Assembly (NCBI GenBank): GCA_023428135.1
Contig: JAEYZG010000032.1
Coordinates: forward strand, 1 to 64,000
Origin: Bacteroidota bacterium
Lineage (GTDB): Bacteria; Bacteroidota; Bacteroidia; Cytophagales; Cytophagaceae
Length of the DNA stretch: 64,000 bases
Direction of reading: 5' to 3'
Both the position numbers and the translations under genes were made by a program. Below are positions 1 through 9,381 of the stretch, piece by piece; positions within the stretch are counted from its first letter, which is position 1, and every line of letters begins with the position of its first letter. The notes below the pieces were generated by a model. That model had not been told where the DNA came from. It ran no database searches and saw only the letters and a program-made list of their open reading frames with translations.

Positions 1-1625
1 ATTGCCAGCGTATATATTCCTGCTGCAAGCCCTGTAAATGAGCTACCCAGCTGATAAGCTCCTCCATTGATTGAATACTCATATGGAGCTATGCCTCCTG
101 TTGGAGTTGTAATTGAGATAGCGCCAGTTGATGCTCCATTACACAACACATCTGTTTTAGATACTGTTGCGAATAATAGAGCAGGTTCTGCGATTATCTG
201 AGTCGGTAGTGTTACTACACAGCTATTTGCATCTCTGATTGCCAGGGTATAAATGCCTGCTACAAGACCTGTGAAGCTTCCGCCTGATTGATAAACTCCT
301 CCATTGATTGAATACTCATATGGAGCTACACCTCCTGTTGGAGTTGTTATTGAGACAGCTCCAGTTGATGCTCCATTGCACAACACATCTGTTTTAGATA
401 CTGTTGCGAATAATAGAGCAGGTTCTGCGATTATCTGAGTCGGCAGTGCTACCACACAGCTATTGGCATCTCTGATTGCCAGGGTATATGTTCCAGCTGC
501 AAGACCTGTAAAGCTTCCGCCCGGCTGATAAGCTCCTCCATTGATAGAATACTCATATGGAGCTATGCCTCCTGTTGGAGTTGTAATTGTTATAGCGCCA
601 GTTGATGCTCCATTGCACAATACATCTGTTTTAGATACTGTTGCTGATAATAGAACAGGTTCTGCGATTATCTGAGTCGGCAGTGTTACTACACAGCTAT
701 TAGCATCTCTGATTGCTAAGGTATAAGTACCTGATGCAAGACCTGTAAATGAGCTACCCGGCTGATAAGCTCCTCCATTAATAGAATACTGATATGGGGA
801 AACGCCTCCTGATGGCGAGGTGATGGATACTGCTCCTGTGGAAGCTCCATTACAAAGTACATCTGTCTTACTAACTGTTGCTGATAAAAGAGCTGGTTGA
901 GTTATCGTCTGACCTGGAAGCGCAACAACACAATTATTCGCATCTCTTATGTTTAATGTATAAGTACCCGCTGCAAGACCAGTGAAGGAACCGCTTGACT
1001 GGTAAGCTCCTCCATTAATAGAATACTGATATGGGGAAACGCCTCCTGCTGGCGAGGTGATGGATACTGCTCCTGTGGAAGCTCCATTACAAAGTACATC
1101 TGTCTTACTAACTGTTGCAGATAAAAGAGCTGGTTGAGTTATCGTCTGACCTGGAAGCGCAACAACACAATTACTCGCATCTCTTATGTTTAATGTATAA
1201 CTACCCGCTGAAAGACCTGTGAATGAACCGCTTGACTGATAAACTCCTCCATTAATAGAATACTGATGCGGAGAAACTCCTCCGGTAGGTGATGTGATGG
1301 ATATTGATCCTGTTGAAGCCCCGTTACATAATACATTTGTTCTACTAACGGATGCTGATAATAATACGGGTTGAGTAATCGTCTGGCCTGGAAGAGCGAC
1401 AACACAGTTATTCGCATCTCTTATATTTAAGGTATAAGTTCCTGCTGCAAGGCCTGTGAAGCTTCCGCCCGGCTGATAAGCTCCTCCATTAATAGAATAC
1501 TGATATGGAGAAACTCCTCCGGTAGGTGATGCGATAGATATCGATCCTGTAGAAGCCCCGTTACATAATACATTTGTTCTACTAACGGATGCTGATAATA
1601 ATGCAGGTTGCGTGATAGAAAATGA
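1..1625 (-). repeat. Tandem 237-bp coding repeat array (SprB units)
   Basis: The anchor ccatt(g/a) just before the YSINGG-encoding segment occurs at 64, 301, 538, 775, 1012, 1249 and 1486. That is seven copies at exactly 237-bp spacing (79 codons), followed by a diverged copy 249 bp further at 1735. The units form two subfamilies: the left four share a block encoding LPTQIIAEP, the right ones LPGQTITQP. This indicates expansion by unit duplication. The array continues beyond position 1. Confidence 0.93.
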
Positions 1626-2867
1626 TGCATTCAAAATCGCAGCACAAGATGTATTTGCGGCATCTCTTATTCCGACATTGTAAGTACCAGCACCCAAACC
1701 GGTAAAAATCGCTGATGATTGCCATGTCGATCCTCCATTTACCGAATAATGATAACTGCCGCTTCCTCCCGATGGGGTAATTGTAATACTGCCGGTTAAA
1801 GCTCCATTACAATTCACATTTGTAGAAGCTATAGTCCCGCTTACGTTTGGATTAACTGTTAATGTTGCTGTATTTGAAATTACAAAATTCGGACAGGAGT
1901 AAACCAAAACGCGGTATACATTACCACTCATTCCGGATGTTACACCTGATAAGTTTAATGTACTTCCAGTTTGTCCTGATATGCTGGTAAATGGTCCCGT
2001 TCCTCCCGTCTGTACTTGCCATTGATAAGTATTTGCTGCAGGAGTAGTTGCTACAGTAAAACTTGTATTTCCCCCAGGACACGTAGAAACATTGGACGGT
2101 TGACTGGTAATATTAGGGTTAATATTACTTACACCAACTGCTGGTTCTATAGTCCCAGAATTGGGAGATGGAACTTTGTTAATAGTCAGTCCACCATTAT
2201 TCTGGATTCTGCCTGATCCATTATTGGTAAAAGTGCCGGTAACATCCAATCCTCCGCATGGTCCGCCCCCCCCTCTTATAATATTATTATTAGTAACCGA
2301 TCCGCCAACACCCATAACCCCCGCAAGCGTGACAATTCCACCACTATTTACAGTAAGATTCCCTCCCAAATACATTGTTGATCCGGCAAATGTATTTATA
2401 TAAGAACCACTGTTAACTATTACTCCGCCACTTACATTGAATGATCCATAGTTGTTTATAGTATTGGAATTTAACTGAATCTGATCGGTATTGACTGTTC
2501 CATAGTTATTATAAACTACCCCGCTCTGATATAAGCCAGAACCAAAGTTCATAGAATTATTCCATGTTCCGTAGTTATTAAATCTGGCACTTGTTGGAGT
2601 ATTCGAAACAGAGGCTGAAGAACTTACTGTCACATTATTACCAATACACAGAGTTACATTGTTTTGATAATTTAAATTAATACTCCCATTATAGGTTCCG
2701 GATCCTGTGATACATAGAATTTGATTGGCGGCAGTTGCAGTTATTGCAGTAGAAGAAGTTCCGGTGACATTGACTGTTATTGAACAACTGCTACATTGAC
2801 CGTATCCAGTACTTATGTCAACAAATAAAACTATTGTAACTAAAGTGGCGAGTAGAAAATATTTCAT
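1..2867 (-). CDS. SprB-repeat cell-surface adhesin, N-terminal part (runs off the window)
   Basis: The frame is open from the ATG at 2867 to the window edge without a stop, about 955 codons, so the C-terminus is missing. Residues 1-22 form a signal peptide (MKYFLLATLV start, cleavage near GYGQ). About 250 residues follow that are rich in Asn, Gly, Ser and Thr with recurring NNYG and NSG patterns, as in a beta-solenoid. Next is an Ig-like domain with a CPGG...YQW core. From about residue 345 come repeats of 79 residues with the cores VLCNGASTG, YSINGG and GTYTL.IRDA, which is the SprB repeat type (PF13573) of gliding adhesins. Such proteins are exported by T9SS and usually end in a gliding-associated C-terminal domain, here out of view. 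Adhesion or motility is inferred from the family. Confidence 0.88.
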   Translation of the reverse strand, partial: MKYFLLATLVTIVLFVDISTGYGQCSSCSITVNVTGTSSTAITATAANQILCITGSGTYNGSINLNYQNNVTLCIGNNVTVSSSASVSNTPTSARFNNYGTWNNSMNFGSGLYQSGVVYNNYGTVNTDQIQLNSNTINNYGSFNVSGGVIVNSGSYINTFAGSTMYLGGNLTVNSGGIVTLAGVMGVGGSVTNNNIIRGGGGPCGGLDVTGTFTNNGSGRIQNNGGLTINKVPSPNSGTIEPAVGVSNINPNITSQPSNVSTCPGGNTSFTVATTPAANTYQWQVQTGGTGPFTSISGQTGSTLNLSGVTSGMSGNVYRVLVYSCPNFVISNTATLTVNPNVSGTIASTNVNCNGALTGSITITPSGGSGSYHYSVNGGSTWQSSAIFTGLGAGTYNVGIRDAANTSCAAILNASFSITQPALLSASVSRTNVLCNGASTGSISIASPTGGVSPYQYSINGGAYQPGGSFTGLAAGTYTLNIRDANNCVVALPGQTITQPVLLSASVSRTNVLCNGASTGSISITSPTGGVSPHQYSINGGVYQSSGSFTGLSAGSYTLNIRDASNCVVALPGQTITQPALLSATVSKTDVLCNGASTGAVSITSPAGGVSPYQYSINGGAYQSSGSFTGLAAGTYTLNIRDANNCVVALPGQTITQPALLSATVSKTDVLCNGASTGAVSITSPSGGVSPYQYSINGGAYQPGSSFTGLASGTYTLAIRDANSCVVTLPTQIIAEPVLLSATVSKTDVLCNGASTGAITITTPTGGIAPYEYSINGGAYQPGGSFTGLAAGTYTLAIRDANSCVVALPTQIIAEPALLFATVSKTDVLCNGASTGAVSITTPTGGVAPYEYSINGGVYQSGGSFTGLVAGIYTLAIRDANSCVVTLPTQIIAEPALLFATVSKTDVLCNGASTGAISITTPTGGIAPYEYSINGGAYQLGSSFTGLAAGIYTLA

Positions 2868-3928
<1,061 letters not shown>

Positions 3929-4502
3929 ATGAAGGATAATCTATTCATAAAAGCAACCATATTTTATCTTTAGGTCTAAACCTTGCATCAGCAGCCTATA
4001 GTCAAAATTTCACCTACGATCCATCTCTTTATTTCTCTGATGCTGAAGGCAATACTTAAACTACTCGTAAGATCAATTCAATTCAGGAGCGAAACCTTCC
4101 TTGCGAAGCTTGGAAGATAGTAACTTTAACCGCCCCCCAATTCTGATATAGGAAATGATACTATTTATGAGACTATAAGTAACAACTTCAGAGGTTCTTA
4201 TTGAAAGCTTATATAAAAATAACTCAAGAAAGCTTTAGATGACTCCTAACCCTGCTGATCATATACTTAACATCAGAGCAGAAGGTAATGACAAAGGAAG
4301 TATGGCATTGATAGACAACATGGGAAAAATCATTTTCAAAACAGAGAATTTTGATCTCGAAAATGATATAATTCTGGATCTTGAATCTGCCTGCGTAAAA
4401 TCAGGCATCTACACTTTGAAAATTAAAGCAAATAATTCAGCTTCTGAATACAATGGACTTCTAGTGAAAAATAAAAAGTCAAAGGCTGTCTTATATACAT
4501 GA
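3929..4502 (+). pseudogene. Decayed T9SS cargo protein: signal peptide and C-terminal sorting domain only
   Basis: The ATG at 3929 opens a signal-peptide-like start (MKDNLFIKAT) that hits a TAG at 3971. One frame over, the peptide continues as ILSLGLNLASAAYSQNF, a convincing signal-peptide end, until a TAA near 4057. About 150 bp of frame-broken DNA follow. From 4239 the frame is open for 87 codons beginning TPNPADHILNIRAEG and continuing through IDNMGK and SGIYTLKI to LLVKNKKSKAV. This is a typical type A T9SS sorting domain. A TAG directly precedes it in frame at 4236. The passenger domain has been deleted. The gene cannot make an intact protein. Confidence 0.75.
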
Positions 4503-4633
4503 GACGACCTTGATTCTCTTTTCCATCATTTCAAAAATAAACTTGGTATAGGATTCTTTTTTTACCTAAGATGTAAATCCAAAGAAATACACTAACTTAC
4601 CACCCTAATTTTCAACCACATAAACAACAGCTA

Positions 4634-5431
4634 ATGGAAACAAACAAGAGCGATCTTCAATTTGAAAATGAATTTCGCAAAGCAAAACTTATTGCAGAAA
4701 CAGGAGCATTTTTTTTTGAAGAAGAAAAAATCTCACCTGAGCTAGAAAAGGAATTTCTTGACTACATAGAATACTTTAACAGGCAGGCACATGAAAGAGA
4801 GTTAATTTCAGTTTATGATTTTATTGGTAAGCCTGAGTTCCGAAATGACCTGAAAGATGGTGAAATCAAAGATGCCTTAGACCATCTGCTGGATTATATG
4901 TATGAGAAAAATATCTCTTTAACAACTCTTGCAGAGGTCTCCGATAAAGAGCTTTACAGATTTATCACCGAAGAATTATTTTTATACGAAATCGATAATA
5001 TCAGAATGACAGGTATGACACATTGCTTTACCTATGAAGACTTTCATCCAAATCATGTTTATGATATCACACACAGTACTGAGGAATTTATAAACCATAT
5101 TTTTAATGGTGATCCAGAAGACACTCACTTTGTCTATTCTCCCGCATTTACTGCTTTATCAGGTAAACAAGTAAGCGAACATCAATTGAAGTATATCATA
5201 GAATGTTTTCAGGCTTACTATTCAGATAAGGAAATCTTATCATTACATCTCCAAGAGCCCACGATTGATAAGGAAAAGTCAGCCAATATTGAGATTTTTC
5301 TTGAATGGAAAGGGAAGCCATTATTATCTGAAGTATTTGAACAATACAGTGGAAAAGGCATAATAAATCTCATGCAAGAATTTGGCTTTTGGTCTGTTTG
5401 CGGAGTACAAATACCAGGTATGATAATATGA
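4634..5431 (+). CDS. Conserved-looking hypothetical protein, 265 aa
   Basis: I do not recognise the family. The protein is acidic, has no signal peptide or membrane segment, and looks like a cytoplasmic mostly helical domain followed by a mixed alpha/beta part. His and aromatic residues cluster at about 129-146 (MTHCFTYEDFHPNHVYDI), which might be a binding site. The ATG at 4634 follows an AT-rich leader with no obvious ribosome binding site, normal for Bacteroidota. Compositional consistency over 265 codons and a hairpin just downstream support a real gene. It stands alone, between the cargo pseudogene and the tRNA genes on the opposite strand. Confidence 0.75.
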   Translation: METNKSDLQFENEFRKAKLIAETGAFFFEEEKISPELEKEFLDYIEYFNRQAHERELISVYDFIGKPEFRNDLKDGEIKDALDHLLDYMYEKNISLTTLAEVSDKELYRFITEELFLYEIDNIRMTGMTHCFTYEDFHPNHVYDITHSTEEFINHIFNGDPEDTHFVYSPAFTALSGKQVSEHQLKYIIECFQAYYSDKEILSLHLQEPTIDKEKSANIEIFLEWKGKPLLSEVFEQYSGKGIINLMQEFGFWSVCGVQIPGMII

Positions 5432-5465
5432 TTTATAAATCCATATAAAAAAATTTTGCAGCTGC

Positions 5466-5508
5466 TAGGATTCTCTGGATTATAAATTTCCAGAGAATCT
5501 ATTTGCTT
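5466..5508 (+). terminator. Hairpin downstream of the 265-aa gene
   Basis: A perfect 11-bp stem (GATTCTCTGGA at 5469-5479 with its complement at 5489-5499) encloses a 9-nt AT loop and is followed by TATTTGCTT. The T-tract is poor, so this may be a terminator or an mRNA-stabilising hairpin. Confidence 0.55.
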
Positions 5509-5518
5509 AAACCCGTGT

Positions 5519-5557
5519 AAAAACAAAAAACCACTGCAACTTAAATTACAGTGGTTT
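5519..5557 (-). terminator. Intrinsic terminator of the first tRNA-Glu gene
   Basis: On the minus strand a 9-bp stem (AAACCACTG with CAGTGGTTT) around a 12-nt loop is followed by TTTTTTGTTT, directly after the tRNA 3' end. Confidence 0.75.
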
Positions 5558-5568
5558 CATTTTTCATG

Positions 5569-5640
5569 TAGCCCGTAGGGGAATCGAACCCCTGTTTCCA
5601 GGATGAAAACCTGGCGTCCTAACCCCTAGACGAACGGGCC
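5569..5640 (-). tRNA. tRNA-Glu (anticodon TTC)
   Basis: The minus strand folds as a full cloverleaf. The acceptor arm starts GGCCCGT, the D-arm region has TCGTCTAGGGG, the anticodon loop TTTTCAT carries TTC, and the T arm is a 5-bp stem closing GTTCGATTC. The G1-U72 closing pair is a wobble, and CCA is not encoded. It is identical to the copy at 5755-5826. Confidence 0.95.
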
Positions 5641-5705
5641 AAATAACTTTGGTTCTTATTTATCTTTCGCAAGCTGACACGACCAACTTGAGACAAAGAT
5701 GAATG

Positions 5706-5746
5706 TTAAAAGCAAAAACCACCATAAATTTTACTTACAGTGGTTT
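5706..5746 (-). terminator. Weaker intrinsic terminator of the second tRNA-Glu gene
   Basis: The minus strand shows AAACCAC pairing with GTGGTTT around a partly paired AT-rich loop, then TTTTTGCTTTT. It is clearly a diverged copy of the hairpin at 5519-5557. Confidence 0.6.
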
Positions 5747-5754
5747 CATTGAAG

Positions 5755-5826
5755 TAGCCCGTAGGGGAATCGAACCCCTGTTTCCAGGATGAAAACCTGG
5801 CGTCCTAACCCCTAGACGAACGGGCC
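5755..5826 (-). tRNA. tRNA-Glu (anticodon TTC), second copy
   Basis: All 72 bases match the tRNA at 5569-5640, 186 bp away. Both copies read on the minus strand and each has its own downstream hairpin, so this is a segmental duplication of tRNA plus terminator. Confidence 0.95.
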
Positions 5827-6160
5827 CAATACTTTGGTTGCTAATTATCTTTCCTCTTTTTGGGAGACGTTTTCGTTAAACGTGGCGCAAAGATAACGGG
5901 ACATTTTTAATTTGCAAAACATCAACCAAAAAAAGTTACTTTTTTTTCATTAGCCTGAACGAATCGAAACAGAAAGATAATTATTTCCAATACTTTAACT
6001 TCTAATATTTTTTTCTCAAAAACCTTAAAAATTATTTGAAACATTTTTCGGTAAACATTTTTTCGGTCTGGTTTTACATAAGCCAAATTCTATCTTGCTT
6101 TTAGTTTCAAGTTATTGTATTATTGTTCCTTGTTTTTAAACCCTAATTATCTAAATCAAT
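5827..6160. other. Divergent promoter region between tRNA-Glu and gapA
   Basis: 334 bp with long A and T runs and no coding frame. It must hold the minus-strand tRNA promoter and the plus-strand gapA promoter. The only motif resembling the Bacteroidota consensus lies near the gapA end. Confidence 0.5.
6094..6125 (+). promoter_or_regulatory. Possible gapA promoter (Bacteroidota-type)
   Basis: TTG at 6095-6097 is followed after 20 bp by TATTATTG at 6118-6125. This is one mismatch from the Bacteroidota -7 consensus TANNTTTG, with a partial -33 element at a plausible spacing. It lies about 35 bp before the gapA start. Pattern match only. Confidence 0.35.
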
Positions 6161-7168
6161 ATGGCTAAAATAAAAGTCGGTATTAATGGATTTGGTCGTA
6201 TCGGCAGACTGGTGTTCCGCGCTGCAGTAAACAGACCGGATATTGAAATCGTTGGAATCAATGACCTGATAGATGTAGACTACATGGCATATATGCTTAA
6301 GTATGACTCTACTCACGGAAGATTCGACGGAACCGCTGAAGCAAAAGATGGTAAACTTGTAGTTAATGGTAAAGCTATCAGAGTTACTGCAGAAAAAGAT
6401 CCTGCAAACCTAAAGTGGGATGAGGTTGGTGCTGAATATGTTGTTGAATCAACAGGTTTGTTCCTTACTCAGGATACTGCCGACAAGCACATTAAAGCCG
6501 GAGCTAAAAGAGTAATCCTTTCTGCTCCTGCAAAAGATGATACTCCTACTTTTGTAATGGGTGTTAACAATAAAAATTACAAGAAAGAAATGAGCATCGT
6601 TTCTAATGCTTCTTGTACTACAAACTGTCTTGCTCCTGTTGCTAAAGTTCTTAACGATAAATTTGGAATTTTAGAAGGTTTAATGACTACTGTTCACGCA
6701 GCTACTGCTACTCAAAAAACAGTTGACGGTCCTTCTGCTAAAGATTGGAGAGGTGGCCGTGGTGCTTATCAGAACATCATCCCTTCATCTACTGGTGCTG
6801 CTAAAGCTGTAGGATTAGTAATTCCTGCTCTTAAAGGAAAACTTACAGGTATGGCTTTCCGTGTACCTACTCCTGATGTTTCTGTTGTAGACCTTACTTG
6901 CCGTTTAGAAAAAGGAGCTTCTTACGAGGAAATTAAAAAAGCAATGAAAGAGGCGTCTGAAGGTGAATTAAAAGGAATTTTAGGTTACACTGAAGATGAA
7001 GTTGTTTCTAATGACTTCCTTGGTGATGCAAGAACATCTATCTTCGATGCTAAAGCTGGTATCTCTTTGAATGATAACTTCGTAAAAGTAGTTAGCTGGT
7101 ATGACAATGAGTGGGGTTATTCAAACAAGCTTGTTGACCTTATTAGCTATATTGACACTGTTAAATAA
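6161..7168 (+). CDS. gapA: Glyceraldehyde-3-phosphate dehydrogenase
   Basis: Type I GAPDH of central glycolysis. It oxidises glyceraldehyde 3-phosphate with NAD+ and phosphate to 1,3-bisphosphoglycerate in the cytoplasm. The 335-aa length is normal for the family. The N-terminal Rossmann motif GINGFGRIGR is at residues 7-16, the catalytic Cys152 sits in SNASCTTNC, and the base His179 in TTVHAAT. The C-terminal WYDNEWGYS signature is intact. Codon use leans to GCT, ACT and AAA more than the neighbours, as expected for a strongly expressed gene. It is monocistronic, with a strong terminator 20 bp downstream. Confidence 0.98.
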   Translation: MAKIKVGINGFGRIGRLVFRAAVNRPDIEIVGINDLIDVDYMAYMLKYDSTHGRFDGTAEAKDGKLVVNGKAIRVTAEKDPANLKWDEVGAEYVVESTGLFLTQDTADKHIKAGAKRVILSAPAKDDTPTFVMGVNNKNYKKEMSIVSNASCTTNCLAPVAKVLNDKFGILEGLMTTVHAATATQKTVDGPSAKDWRGGRGAYQNIIPSSTGAAKAVGLVIPALKGKLTGMAFRVPTPDVSVVDLTCRLEKGASYEEIKKAMKEASEGELKGILGYTEDEVVSNDFLGDARTSIFDAKAGISLNDNFVKVVSWYDNEWGYSNKLVDLISYIDTVK

Positions 7169-7190
7169 GCTAACAATTAGTATTTGTTAT

Positions 7191-7224
7191 AAAAATAAGC
7201 TCCTCTTTAGGGGCTTATTTTTTT
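7191..7224 (+). terminator. gapA terminator
   Basis: AAATAAGC and GCTTATTT form a stem around a short CTCC...GGGG-type loop at 7193-7220, continuing into a run of seven T. Confidence 0.85.
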
Positions 7225-7285
7225 ATGCCTGTACCATAAAGCGATTAATTATGTACTTATAGCTTATTTAACAATCAAAGAGCTG

Positions 7286-8095
7286 TTAAAACAATAAAAG
7301 CATTAGTGGAATAAGGAACATAAAAAACATACCTACATACACAAAGGTCTGCTTAAGCTGCAAAAAATTAATTCTACTTTTATATAAAACAAAAAATACA
7401 ATACCAGAAACAACGAGGAACACAGGAATCAGGTCATATTGTTTCACGAATAAACTTATTGGCCATTGTATCAACACCCCTGCCGTAAAAGCATAAAATA
7501 AAGAAGTAACACTGTGTTGTCTTAAATCAAAATGATATGTATTGGGGTACAAAATTTTATAACTTCCCAAAACCAGACTATATAGCAAAGGAAAAATCAA
7601 AAGATTTATCCAGAACCAAACGCCTTCCAATCCTGCAATTTTTAAAGCTGTAGCAACTACTCCCAGATTTAAAACAGAAAGAATAATAAAATAATAATTT
7701 CTGTATTTTTTTTCTTTATCAGGACCACAATCGCATTCCAGGGCTGCCTGTTTAGGCAACAAAATCACATATCGGTTATAGGCGATAATCTTATATATAA
7801 AGATAAACACACTGAAAATGAAAGGAATCTTGACGATAGCATTTAAAAAACCGGTATTGCTGCAAATAGCTTTCCTAATACCATAAGGTCCATACAATAC
7901 ACCTTCCGAAGGATCCAGAAAAGCCATTTCGTTCTTGAAACGATCTTCGTCAATCAGTGATTTTAAATCAGGAGAAAGTTTGTAATAAGAAATACATTTA
8001 TCCGCAGGAAAAAGTCCTGTAATGTTAATCAATTTGACAAGATTAATACATACCCGGCAATAGCCGTCAAATACGAGGATTTGTTCCCGGACCAA
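7286..8095 (-). CDS. DCC-family thiol-disulfide oxidoreductase-like membrane protein
   Basis: The N-terminus has the DCC/DUF393 signature DGYCRVC (Asp10, Cys13, Cys16), a thioredoxin-like D-x-x-C-x-x-C motif of predicted thiol oxidoreductases. From about residue 85 the protein holds about six hydrophobic segments, so a small redox domain is fused to a membrane domain. No ATG lies before the motif. The only fitting start is TTG at 8095, because an in-frame TAA (the stop of the upstream gene) lies 21 bp before. The 21-bp gap suggests co-transcription with the DinB-like gene. The substrate is unknown. Confidence 0.75.
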   Translation of the reverse strand: MVREQILVFDGYCRVCINLVKLINITGLFPADKCISYYKLSPDLKSLIDEDRFKNEMAFLDPSEGVLYGPYGIRKAICSNTGFLNAIVKIPFIFSVFIFIYKIIAYNRYVILLPKQAALECDCGPDKEKKYRNYYFIILSVLNLGVVATALKIAGLEGVWFWINLLIFPLLYSLVLGSYKILYPNTYHFDLRQHSVTSLFYAFTAGVLIQWPISLFVKQYDLIPVFLVVSGIVFFVLYKSRINFLQLKQTFVYVGMFFMFLIPLMLLLF

Positions 8096-8116
8096 AAGTT
8101 TTATATTTCTGTTTTC

Positions 8117-8740
8117 TTACGAAATATAGTCATCTATTTCCGCTTCAGGAAGCAACTCTGAAGAATCTTCTTCCTTATAAAAACTTCTGATAGATTTATC
8201 AATTTCGCTTTTTTGCCTTAGATGATGACGGAAATGCATTTCAATAATCTGAAACCACTCCTGCCCTGTAAGCATGCCCAGTGAAGGATGCATTGTCTTA
8301 TACATAGATGGAGCTGCATCAAGGTCTTTGGCAATTTTTTGCATTTCCTTGAAAAACTTAAAAAATTCATCCTTCATTTTATCAGGACTTTCCGGCTGGG
8401 AGGGAACATATCCGTTTGGATCAACCCCTGCTATCTTTATGGAAGGAAACTTTCCAAGAAAAAATACAATATGCCCTTTGAATAACTTCTTCCCTTCTTC
8501 ACTCCCCCCGGTTTTTTCAAGACATTTTCTTATTTCCCGCATATGGTAAGCTCTGGTACCATTGATCAGGTGATCATATACCTGACCAATAGTCCATGCT
8601 GAATTTGCTGTTACTTTTTTAAACTGATTAGAACCATAGAAGTCAAGTTCTTTCAGCCAATATTTGGCTGTTTCTAAAAACTTCTTGTAAGTTCTATCCC
8701 CTTGTGGTAGATTTTTTCCTTTTGATTCAAAAATACTCAT
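8117..8740 (-). CDS. DinB-superfamily protein
   Basis: About 207 residues of a four-helix DinB/YfiT-like fold. Conserved features are WTIGQVYDHLINGTRAYH in the first half and EMHFRHHLRQK near the end, where family members place metal-binding histidines. The ATG at 8740 (MSIFESKGK) is preferred over an in-frame TTG at 8755. Members act as metal-dependent thiol transferases or are uncharacterised. The substrate cannot be told from sequence. It is the first gene of a two-gene unit with the DCC protein. Confidence 0.75.
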   Translation of the reverse strand: MSIFESKGKNLPQGDRTYKKFLETAKYWLKELDFYGSNQFKKVTANSAWTIGQVYDHLINGTRAYHMREIRKCLEKTGGSEEGKKLFKGHIVFFLGKFPSIKIAGVDPNGYVPSQPESPDKMKDEFFKFFKEMQKIAKDLDAAPSMYKTMHPSLGMLTGQEWFQIIEMHFRHHLRQKSEIDKSIRSFYKEEDSSELLPEAEIDDYIS

Positions 8741-8845
8741 CGTGCCGAAGCTCAAGCAATTATTACACTAATTTACTATATTTTTCTTGGGAAAACTTCT
8801 AAACACAACTAAAAGGACAAAATCGAGAAAATTTACCCTTTTACT

Positions 8846-9154
8846 TTAGTATATGTAGTAAGACTTTCCCTGGTGCTCTATCTGACTGTACGCATTAACC
8901 AGAGTCTCCTTATCTACGTTCAAAACAAAGTGATTATTGTCATTCCCCTTAACTAAAGCTTCGTACGGGATAGCAAAATTCTTGTTACCAATTCCCATAA
9001 ATCCACCGAACGACAGGATTCCATATTCAACTTTTCCTTTTCCAGTATCCATCACCCATTCTTTGATCTCTCCAAGATCTTCTCCTTCAGGGTTTTTAAC
9101 CTTGTCGCCTCCAATTAGCGGAGACGATAATATTTTTTCTTTTTCTGATTTCAT
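8846..9154 (-). CDS. PRC-barrel domain protein
   Basis: 102 aa, essentially one PRC-barrel. The core runs from IGGDKVKNPEGEDLGEI to FAIPYEALV, with the typical strand pattern and the GILSFGGFMGIG turn. Stand-alone PRC-barrel proteins are stress-associated or of unknown role; they bind proteins or RNA in the cases studied. It has an ATG start and no signal peptide. It appears monocistronic, with 226 bp of non-coding DNA upstream. Confidence 0.8.
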   Translation of the reverse strand: MKSEKEKILSSPLIGGDKVKNPEGEDLGEIKEWVMDTGKGKVEYGILSFGGFMGIGNKNFAIPYEALVKGNDNNHFVLNVDKETLVNAYSQIEHQGKSYYIY

Positions 9155-9381
9155 AAGAGGATTATTGTACTTTCCTTTGAAAATATAACAGGTCTGCCTC
9201 TTGAATTGTTGGTAAGAATTTCAAGGTTAATCCTAAAAAAAATAAAATTTAATATGATAAAAATTTACTCCCGAATAATAATGTTTACCAGATTTTAAAA
9301 CTGAGGCTTTTTTAGTTACTGCGATAAATCCGCCAGATTACTTTCCTTTAGCTAAATCAAAAAAATACAAAGAATATTGCT

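Noticed and set aside
1..1625. Regularly spaced repeats as a possible CRISPR array
   Set aside because: The units are 237 bp, contiguous and protein-coding in one frame, without 20-50 bp repeats separated by unique spacers, and there are no cas genes.
1190..1630. Open frames of 67-75 codons on the minus strand inside the repeat region
   Set aside because: They are out of frame with the adhesin and exist because the 237-bp unit repeats; they share its periodicity and have no start context.
2016..2403. Plus-strand open frames of 66 and 80 codons
   Set aside because: They lie opposite the adhesin coding region and have proline-rich shadow composition of its Gly/Asn codons.
5218..5526. 102-codon minus-strand frame overlapping the 265-aa gene
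   Set aside because: It is antisense to a longer, better-composed gene and runs through the hairpin at 5469-5499.
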